Shown here piece after piece: positions 56,028-64,000 of a stretch of 64,000 nt of DNA. Source of the DNA: Pyrenophora tritici-repentis (Eukaryota; Ascomycota; Dothideomycetes; Pleosporales; Pleosporaceae); the NCBI RefSeq assembly GCF_003171515.1, contig NC_089390.1, positions 7,068,001 to 7,132,000 on the forward strand, written 5' to 3'. Positions within the stretch are counted from its first letter, which is position 1. Each line of letters starts with the position of its first letter. Under the pieces are notes generated by a model. The model worked only from the letters and a program-made list of their open reading frames with translations, ran no database searches and had not been told where the DNA came from. The position numbers were made by a program, and so were the translations under genes.

Positions 56028-57615
56028 CTAGGAGAGCATCCAGTAAGCCCCACCTACAAACATGACAGCTACCATGATAGTGAGAATGGCTGCACCCGCC
56101 TTATCCGCAGTCGTGATGTCGGATTCGAATTTCGGAAGCGTACTACCGCCATCGGTTCCACCAGACCCAAGACCTGGATTTCCTTGACTGGTACCGCCGT
56201 TATCCTGGGAATAGGGTGGTGGGACTCGTTGAGCGTTGAGTACGCTGATGACGTTGAGGGCTGTCATTTGTGGTCCTACGCCACCGACACCATCGAACCC
56301 TGTGTTCCACCACTTCATGCCACACTGGTGGGGTCCGCCATTGTGTTGTGATGGCCCTTCACATGTCTGTGCTGCAGCAACTGCGGATTTTTGCAGACGT
56401 GGGAGGATTTTGGGGGTGAATTCGGGTGCCATTTGCATGGTGATGCCTAGCCAGCGGGCGAGGTAGGCTTTGAAACTCTCTTGATCGGCGTCACAGACTT
56501 TGTTAGCTTCGCAGATTTCCACCATTACTCCGCCTTTTTCCTCAGGGAAGAATATGCTGGCCTTGTCGATGAATTTGGTGAGTGCTGTCTTCCATTTCTC
56601 TCCGCCGTTGGTATAATTGTACATCTGCGATTGTTAGTCTCTTGTTTCACTTTGGCCATTCGGGCGTCATACGTAGGCAGCTCCTGCTATCATGATACCA
56701 TAGTTGTAAGTCCATGGCGTCTTGTCTGCGTCTTTGCATGGCGGATTGGTGGTCATGCTTGTTCCGTCATAAACCGTGCCATCGTCCAACAGTAAAGGAC
56801 TGTCAGACAGCCAATCGAACGTCTTCTCCGCCCATTTCGCATATGTGTCGTTCTTGGTGTACATGGCCAGCCTAGCGCCGAGATGGAAGAGACCACCGTT
56901 TGACGCCGTGTTTTTATACGTCCACCCATTAAGCCACGGATAAATCTGCCAGCGCATACCACCACCACAGTTTCCATCGACAACCTCTTTCTGGTAACGT
57001 CCTACGAACTGGTTGAAGACGGATTGTGTCATTGCAAGCCAACCAGGCTTGTCGCCAGGAGGGTCTTTGAGTTTGTATTCGGCTGCGGCGATCATGGAAA
57101 AGGCCCAGAAGACTTGATCATCGTTTCCTTCGTTCTTGGACTGATTTGAGGGCATCTATAGAATGTAAGCAATCATATCACGAGAAAAGATGGACCAGAC
57201 GTACCAAGTCATTGTGCTCTCCGAATTGGTGCATTAGACCTTCGCGGACCATTTCGTTGTACTGTTCGTCGCCAGTGTAGTGCCAGTAGTCGAGCAATGT
57301 ACCAAACATGGCACCCGCCTGCCACCAGTAGTAAGGTTCGTAGAGAATACCCGGATAGCCTCCAAGCACATGTATGCCTTTGTCATCGATGGTCGCATAT
57401 TGCGCAACAAGCTGTTTGGCGACTTTGCTAGAGACATCGTTGATGGATTCTATTGCGGCGCGTCAAAAATTACCTAGTCGCACACGATCAAGCAGCGATG
57501 AAGTCTCACCTTGAGAGTTTGGATCCAAGACTATAGCTTGGGTAAGTGGTCGCACGACATCTGTTGACAGTAGAGAGAGCGCCGCTAGCGCTCGCGCAGG
57601 GCTGAATAACCTCAT
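56028..57615 (-). CDS. GH76 mannan endo-1,6-alpha-mannosidase, GPI-anchored (Dcw1/Dfg5-like)
   Basis: Four exons, 57510-57615, 57205-57449, 56673-57155 and 56028-56624, join to 476 residues. Introns are 60, 49 and 48 nt. The N-terminus MRLFSPARALAALSLLS is a signal peptide. The GH76 core includes YWWQAGAMFGTLLDYW and the catalytic pair in GNDDQ (Asp129/Asp130), then WQIYPWLNGWTYKNT and NGGLFHLGARLA. A Ser/Gly linker and a hydrophobic end (AAILTIMVAVMFVGGAYWML) indicate a GPI anchor. Dcw1/Dfg5 proteins are needed to link GPI glycoproteins to wall glucan. All core motifs are present. Confidence 0.94.
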
Positions 57616-58609
57616 CTCAACATGTGAGTATGCACCTAAAACAATGCTAACGAGTGGAAGCCCCGCAAGTGTGCGACCAAGTGGGGAGGACGAAGAGGTG
57701 GCAGAAAAGCAAGTCGAGAGCGGTAACTAGTGATCGGAGGGCGACAGAATGGACGGAAGAGTGGAGGAAGGAGAAAGCGAGCGTGTCTGGCAAAAGGCAG
57801 TTATGACGGAAGTGACAAGAGCGAGCGCGAGTGATCGTCGCAGCGGGCCTGAGGAATGGGAACGGTTGCACTGGTAAGCTCTGCAGACCATTGATTCCAC
57901 AAGCACTATGCGCTCATAGGCCAGTTACGTTGGTGGCACACAGCTGGAGGGTTCATATCGTATTGGCTCCCGTCAGCTAATCACTATGCAGGTGGGTATC
58001 ACGGCAATCCTCCAGGTACGCAGCCTGATGAAATCCGCGTCAACACGAGCCGATCATTCCGGCGACCGATGGCTCCAGTCCTGGATGCAGATTGCTGGTT
58101 GGCAAAGACCAGAATAGGGCGCGCCGCCTGTGAACAAACTGGCAGGTCGCATGAAACGGAGAGGGGCCCGAGGTAGGGTCAGTTAAGGCGGGGCGGAAAC
58201 AGGGAAGTGTGGCGCAGGTATTGCAGGCGCCTCATTCTTGGCCAGTTGTTCATGCGAGCGACATTGGCGCATCTACATATTCCATCCTCTTTTCATGCTG
58301 TTCGGATCTAACTTCAAGCATGCGTTTGACGTTTCCCATACAAGCGTTTTTCCAAGCATGCTTGTTGGGTGCTTGGAGGAGCGCCGCCCGTCTTGACGTG
58401 GCTTGCCAAGACTCAGGCAGGAACGGGTGTCAGAATATTGTGGGGAGGGAAATTGCGATCGATACGCCTTGACTATTCATAGTTTCCGTACGGCGCGAAG
58501 AAAAATTCAAACAAAACCCTTGGCAACAAGCCGTCGCGCTTGCGACGACGTTGACGACGATGACATAGACGCGCGTTTTTATTGTGGTTCTCATCTCATA
58601 CTGCTGTTC
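57616..58609. other. Promoter interval of the GH76 gene
   Basis: About 1 kb between the MCCB stop and the GH76 start, with both genes on the minus strand. No gene was seen. Confidence 0.5.
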
Positions 58610-60442
58610 CTACATCCTGAACACTCCCCACGTGCTTTCACGATCGACTCCCTTGTTTTGTCCACCACACGCCATCTGCAACCCCATTCCAAGCACTCTC
58701 CTCGTGTGCTCAGGCGGGATGATGCCGTCATCCCATAGTCTTGCCGAGCCAAACGTCGCTTCACTCTCGTGCTCTATCCGTGCCTTGAGCGCAGGATCCA
58801 CTTTCTTACCCACAGCTTCCATGACAGACGACAGTTGTTCAGCGCCCATGACTGATGTTTTGGCATTAGGCCACGTGAAGAGCAGACGTGGAGAGTATGC
58901 GCGGCCACTGCCCGAGTACATTAGCAGTGCAGCATCAACAGCCAGAAAAGGACAAACTTACCACATGCCATAGTTGCCTGCACCAGCACTGGATCCAACC
59001 ACGACTGTGAACTTGGGTACGTCAACGCAGCTCACTGCCGTCACCAACTTGGCTCCATTTTTCGCGATACCGCCCTTTTCCGCATCTTGGCCGACCATGA
59101 AACCCGAAATGTTCTGCAAGAAAATGAGCGGAATGTGTCGCTTTCCGCATAATTGGACGAAATGTGCGCCCTTCAATGAGCTCTCGCTGAAGAGAATGCC
59201 ATTGTTGGCCACGATACCGACCTTGTGTCCATAGATTTCTGCGAATCCAGTCACAAGCGTTGAGCCGTACAAGGGCTTGAACTCGTCAAACGAGGATCCA
59301 TCGACGATCCTGGCAATGACCTCGTGAATGGCGATCTGCCGGCGCAGGTTTGTGCCTACAATGCCCGATAGCTCCTGAGGATCATATAGCGGCTCTTGGA
59401 AACTCGGTTGTGGCGTCATTGTCTGATTGCGATGCCAGTTCAGGTTCCCAACACTTCGGCGTGCAAGAACAAGTGCGTGTGCGTCGTCAACTGCCAGATA
59501 ATCTGTGACTCCTGAAATCTCGCTATGAAGCTTGCCTCCACCAAGATCTTCGGCCGACACTACCTCACCAGTCGCTGCCTTGACTAGCGGTGGACCGGCG
59601 AGGAAGATGTGTCCTTGATTCTCTACGATAATGTTCTCGTCGCTCATACTGGGTACGTATGCACCGCCTGCTGTACACGGACCCATGACGACACTGATCT
59701 GCGGAATGCCCATGCTAGACATGCGCGCTTGGTTGTAAAATATGCGACCAAAGTGGTTGACGTCTGGGAACACATCTGCTTGGTTCGGTAGGTTGGCACC
59801 TCCAGAGTCGACAAGGTAGATGCATGGTAGTCTGTTTTCTTGTGCAATGGTTTGAGCCCGCAGATGCTTCTTCACTGTGACCGGGTAGTATGTGCCTCCC
59901 TTGACAGTGGCATCGTTTGCGACCACCATACACTGCACACCATTGACTGTACCGATTCCTGTGACAATGCCACCTGCAGGGACGTCATCTTCGCCGTACA
60001 TGTCGTAGCCTGCCATTTGGCTCAATTCGAGGAAAGGTGTGCCAGGGTCAATCAATGCCGTGATCCTGTCCCTGACCAACATTTTTCCTCGTTGTATGTG
60101 TTTGTCTCTCGCTTTTTGTGGTCCACCCTGAGCGATCTTGGTGTGCAAATTAACCAGGTTCTCCGTTGCTTCATCCATCTGACGCTTGTTTTCCTTGAAG
60201 TCCGCATTACTCGTGTCGACAGTTGTGGGGATGATGGAGACGGCCTCGGCATGGTGTGAATGCGAGAAAGTAGCTGCGTTTCTACTGATTTGGTATGGCT
60301 CGTGGGACCGCAAGTGTGAGAGTGTCGTAGGGCGAGAAGTGGAAGAGAAGAGGCAGCGTGTTTGCGATCGGATCGCTATTGATGGTTTGATTGAGTGCTT
60401 GAGCAATGCCAAAGCCTCGCGTGAAGGCGCTCTCGGAACCAT
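58610..60442 (-). CDS. 3-methylcrotonyl-CoA carboxylase beta subunit, mitochondrial
   Basis: Two exons, 58962-60442 and 58610-58907, join to 592 residues. The 54-nt intron interrupts GAGNYGM-CGRAYSPR. The N-terminus is Arg/Ser-rich ([21 protein letters not shown]), typical of a mitochondrial presequence. The carboxyltransferase fold shows [65 protein letters not shown] and the C-terminal MGAEQL. The beta subunit transfers carboxyl from biotin to 3-methylcrotonyl-CoA in leucine breakdown. The biotin-bearing alpha subunit is not in this window. NAXE lies immediately upstream on the same strand. Confidence 0.96.
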
Positions 60443-60805
60443 GCTGGGCGTAAGTTGAAGCTGTCAAAGCCTTCGACTTTCGCAGCTCCTTTGTGAAGCC
60501 AAATTGGTAACGCTTATGTCTTGTAGCACTTCAGACTGTAGAAGACCCAGTGAGTTGTATGGAGTGCAATAACGAACTAGCAGAGCTTCACGCTAGAATT
60601 GAGGAGGAGAAATCAAAGTCAGCGGAACTTGCGGCTGGAGGAATGTTGTATTGTTTGCCGAAGTATGATTGAAGCTGGGGTTCGGTCACATCGCAAGACC
60701 GCTGTTAGCCGTACCGCGGCTCTTGCGGGGAAAACACGCTAGTCGCAACAAGCAGGTAACCAAACACCGAGAAGTTGCATCGTGATGTTCTTATGTACAC
60801 ATGAC
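60443..60805. promoter_or_regulatory. Short interval between NAXE 3' end and MCCB start
   Basis: 363 nt that must carry the NAXE 3' end and the MCCB promoter. No specific element was recognised. Confidence 0.45.
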
Positions 60806-61668
60806 TTAGAGTTTCCCGCCCTCAACAGGTACCTCGACCACTTGATCCAAGCCTTCATACTTTGGAATATCAAGGTTGTACTTGTCCGCCATCTCCGGAC
60901 TCAAAAATCGTCCACCAAGAAAGTGGCGACCAGTAAACTTCTTGACCAGTGGCTTCGGTGCAGTCAAGCTGATTAGTGCTGGTGGCATGAAACCCTTGCC
61001 AGGTCCTGAGTCTCGAGGTCCATCTTCAATGTCCCAAGACGATGGTGCATCAACAGCGAGAACAGGAACCGAAGTGGACGCCAGCACTTCAATGACTTTG
61101 GGGAAAGGTTCTCGTACTTCGCCTGAGAAGCTGAAGCCAAAAATTGCATCGACAATATGATCAGTCTGCTTTAGAGCACCGGTGAAATCTTCTGTAAAGG
61201 GAACCTTGAGATCTTCGAGTTGTTTCTTGAGACGCTGAGACGTGTGAGGGACCAAGTTGATCAGCAAATGGATAGTTTCAGCATACCTGGTATAGCTCGT
61301 TCTTGCTCTGCTTTGGGTAGTAGATAGTAGGTTGATAGCCGTAGTGGAACAAGTGTCGAGCAGCGACAAGGCCATCACCACCATTGTTGCCCGGACCACA
61401 AGCTACGAGGATGCGCTTGCCCTTACTGAGGGGTTGGAGTTTGAAGACTTGCAATCGTCAGTATAAGTGATGTAGGGTAGATGTGTATTTGACAAACCGG
61501 CTTGTGAAACTGAAAGACCGGCGAGTTCCATGAGCTGATCGATGGAGAATGCACCGGTTGACATGAGCTCTTGGTCGAGCGCTGCTGCGCTTTTGGCTGA
61601 TAGAGTCTAGTATCGTATGAGCAGATGGCCTCGCAATATCGATATTTGTTACTCACTCGAAGAGCCAT
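60806..61668 (-). CDS. NAD(P)H-hydrate epimerase (YjeF_N family)
   Basis: Four exons, 61657-61668, 61498-61606, 61287-61447 and 60806-61234, join to 236 residues. The first exon is only 12 nt (MALR) and introns are about 50 nt each. The family is shown by [20 protein letters not shown], the [19 protein letters not shown] helix, and the nucleotide loop [28 protein letters not shown] and the [14 protein letters not shown] loop follow. It interconverts R and S forms of hydrated NAD(P)H so a dehydratase can repair them. Divergent from bS16m, with 373 nt between starts. Confidence 0.93.
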
Positions 61669-62041
61669 TTTGAGAGATTGATGTTGGAGTCACCTCAAAA
61701 GAAGATGTGGGTGGCAGTTCAAGTAGTACTCACTTCGCAATGTGGTGGTGTTGCAATTACATCACTCAGTTCCTCCATTGGAACCAAGCACAACATCACA
61801 TACGCACTTCGAATACACATTCACTGAAGAGACCGCAATTTTGCTTAAAAAAATACATACTTCCACAGAAAAAGTGTATCGCTACAGTATGATTTGTTAA
61901 AGTAATAGTATCTACACGTGCTATCCATATCGGCAGATCCTCGGCCTACCCAAAAAGTTCCCCATCTCGACATCCAAAGTCACCACCCGCAGGCCGCCCA
62001 CCACAACCGCCGCCGTCGCAACCCCACACACGACATCAACA
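61669..62041. promoter_or_regulatory. Divergent promoter between NAXE and bS16m genes
   Basis: 373 nt between two divergent starts. An A-rich stretch (CTTAAAAAAATACATACTTC, about 61843-61862) lies in the centre. No specific binding site is claimed. Confidence 0.5.
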
Positions 62042-62575
62042 ATGGTCTTACGAATTCGTCTCGCCCGCTTCGGCAAGAAGCACGCACCCTTCTACAACAT
62101 AGTCGTCGCGCACGCAAGGTACGACATCCCCTCATCGCACTTCGGAGGTCCGCAAATCCTCAATCGCAAACTTCATACAACAGAACGGGCCAAACAATTG
62201 CAACGCAAAACTAACCCATCCGATAGAACAGCGCGCAATTCCCGGCCTCTTGAAGTCCTCGGTACCTACGACCCCAAGCCGCAACCACCACGACCCGGCG
62301 ACACTCACGGCCGGCCGTGGAAAGACATCAAACTCGACATAAGCCGAGCGCGGTACTGGGTCGGTGTAGGAGCACAGCCTAGCGATACAGCGTGGAGGTT
62401 GCTGAGCATGGTGGGCATTCTCGAACCACAATACCGCGTAGGCCAGATCCAAGGCCAGGTCGTCAAGGCGGATTCAGCACACAAGAGTTTGATACCCGAG
62501 AGCAAGATTCTGGCAGCGCAACCAACGACGAGGGTGGAGAACATGGAGGGTGGAGCCAAGCATGTTGGTACTTGA
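62042..62575 (+). CDS. Mitochondrial small-subunit ribosomal protein bS16m
   Basis: Two exons, 62042-62118 and 62227-62575, join to 141 residues. The splice creates VVAHARTARNSRPLEVLGTYDP, the conserved core of S16. The N-terminus MVLRIRLARFGKKHAPFYNI and the later YWVGVGAQPSDTAWRLLS are also diagnostic. The intron is 108 nt (GTACGA...GATAG, with a CTAAC branch site). Because it is a multiple of three with no stop, unspliced RNA would still be open and encode an extra 36 residues that do not look like S16. The protein is part of the mitochondrial 37S subunit. Confidence 0.95.
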   Translation: MVLRIRLARFGKKHAPFYNIVVAHARYDIPSSHFGGPQILNRKLHTTERAKQLQRKTNPSDRTARNSRPLEVLGTYDPKPQPPRPGDTHGRPWKDIKLDISRARYWVGVGAQPSDTAWRLLSMVGILEPQYRVGQIQGQVVKADSAHKSLIPESKILAAQPTTRVENMEGGAKHVGT

Positions 62576-62812
62576 TGGTAGGACACAATGCGCGGAATAG
62601 CATCACATGGCGTTATAAGAGGAATACTTGTGGGAAAGCTAAATATATTCGTACGTTACAAAACCATTACTGAATGGTCGTGACGCTACACCTGTAACAA
62701 TACAACAAATCGTCCACAGCCCCGCTACTCCAACCCTCATGACCCGAGACCCAGTCTAGTATGCAAAAAACTCCCGCTAACTGCAAAACCCACAACCAAA
62801 CCTAGCAATGCT

Positions 62813-64000
62813 CTAATGCGCAGCCGCTACCAAAAAGGTGTTCGTAATCAAACAGACGACCATGACGACGACACCGTAAATGCTCAACGCAAGCGCCATG
62901 TTTCTCAGTAATCCCCTCCGCCAGTCACGGTTCATATGACCCTCGCTGGTCACATAGCCTTCGACTTCTCCACTCTGATACTCACTCTCATCGTCCTCGT
63001 TCTTGACAAGTCGCTGATGGTGGGTTGACTCGGGGTCAGATATCTTGTAGTAGAATAGTCCCGGTAAGATGAAGGATATCGTTGTTGACCCGGTGGATCC
63101 AACGTACGCGAGTACCTTTTCGAGACTGGAGACGGTCATGGCGGTGATGAATGACATGATGATCAAGATGGTCGATATGATTGCGAACTTGAGATCGCTC
63201 ATCTCGGCGCTCTTCGGGGAGCGTGGCTTAGGTGTGTTGGTCATGAGACTGTTCCTAGAAGGACTGCCTTCGACTGGTTTTCGTACACCACCGGGACGCC
63301 ACTTCATGCATGCATCGAGGCTGGCGCGGCAAGGATGGATCTGCAGTGGGTACGAGAACATGACCAGAATGACGATAGCAAGGCGGCCGATAGTACTGGC
63401 GACTGCGGTTGGGTACATGGAGACGATATTTCCGTGAATATTGTCGCCATAGGAAAGGTAACCTGTAATGCCAGTCAATATGTACAATCCACACGCGCCC
63501 CCAATCGAGGCAAAGATGACAGTCGTCGTCTGGAAGTGAGAGTTATCGGCGAGTTCGTTGAGGATGGAGAACATGTTCTGGTGACATGTGTAGGCGAAGA
63601 CAATAACGGGAAAGGCGGCGAGTGCATTGACCGGGCCTGCCCACTGGAATACGCGAACAGTGCCTCGGTCTGCAATAGTATCGCCTTTGATAAAGTGTGC
63701 CACCACGAGGACTACTAGATAGGCTATTGAGAAGAGGGCGATGACGCTGGTATACTTGAGCGAGTCTAGACGGCGGAGGAAAGATAGGGGTATGACGATG
63801 AGCCTATTCTGTTAGCATATGGTGTTTTCGGACCAGGAGAGGAGGCCTACATGAATGCTGTGATCCAGAACTGCCGGTCAACCAGAAAACCAATCTCTGC
63901 AGCACCCGGCGCAAATCCACGAACCACTCCCGGCATCAAATCTCCTATGATGATCAGATAGCTGACTGCCACACCGAAGCACTTGATGGCGATGGCCGCG
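62813..64000 (-). CDS. Vacuolar-type amino-acid transporter (AVT/SLC38-like), 5' end outside window
   Basis: Two visible exons, 62813-63803 and 63851 to the window edge (first full codon at 63999), give 379 residues of the C-terminal part. The 47-nt intron has a GCTAAC branch site. Features are many membrane segments: VAVSYLIIIGDLMPGVV, then LKYTSVIALFSIAYLVVLVV and NALAAFPVIVFAYTCHQNMF, a pattern typical of the AAAP family. A hydrophilic loop rich in Pro/Ser (about PSRNSLMTNTPKPRSPKSAE) precedes further segments (SDLKFAIISTILIIMSF). These transporters move amino acids across vacuolar or plasma membranes. The exact substrate cannot be told. Confidence 0.88.

Noticed and set aside
60782..60976. 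Short plus-strand frame over the NAXE 3' end
   Set aside because: Antisense to the well-supported epimerase exon.
1..64000. CRISPR arrays, operons, bacterial-type promoters
   Set aside because: The DNA is eukaryotic nuclear with spliced genes; no regularly spaced repeat-spacer array was seen.

Overview
The window is nuclear DNA from a filamentous ascomycete. Genes are compact and carry short introns (about 42-75 nt, GT...AG, often with a CTAAC or CTAAG-like branch site), and the protein set is typically fungal: Och1, Dcw1/Dfg5, Pfa5, annexin with a Pro/Gln tail, fungal arrestin-like protein and TALE homeobox factor. Several small fungus-only proteins and a Tc1/mariner-class transposon in a secreted-protein gene suggest Pezizomycotina, probably Dothideomycetes/Pleosporales. 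That placement is an inference from gene content, not a phylogeny.

Layout. 1-5 kb: the tail of a THO-complex subunit 7 gene, tubulin cofactor A, and MCM4, whose promoter carries two MluI cell-cycle boxes. 5-10 kb: a fungus-only Cys-cluster protein, a gene-free stretch with a tRNA-like relic, and an ABHD12/Bem46-type hydrolase. 10-14.4 kb: a complete 3.4-kb two-gene DD34E transposon, inserted in the last codons of a secreted repeat/Cys protein gene that also has an internal stop. 15.6-26.6 kb: a PRXL2/AhpC-TSA-like protein, a PGAP4-like GPI glycosyltransferase, a leucine-rich protein and an Och1 mannosyltransferase. 27.5-32.8 kb: a Gln/Pro/His-rich gene broken by two +1 frameshifts in G7 runs, an annexin and an arrestin-like protein. 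34.8-37 kb: two related zinc-ribbon mini-proteins. 39.4-40.6 kb: a Pfa5-type palmitoyltransferase with a DHYC motif. 44.4-45.9 kb: a TALE homeobox gene, flanked by about 3.8 kb and about 8 kb with no recognisable gene. 53.9-64 kb: an OsmC-like protein, a GPI-anchored GH76 Dcw1-type protein, the 3-methylcrotonyl-CoA carboxylase beta subunit, NAD(P)HX epimerase, mitochondrial ribosomal protein bS16m, and an amino-acid transporter cut by the window end.

The genes form no single pathway. Some act in related processes: Och1, the Dcw1-like GH76 protein and the PGAP4-like enzyme all serve glycoprotein, GPI-anchor and wall assembly. MCCB, NAXE and bS16m serve mitochondrial or housekeeping metabolism. 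The points most worth following up are the two-gene transposon and its insertion into a secreted-protein gene, the paired homopolymer frameshifts, and the gene-poor landscape around the homeobox gene.
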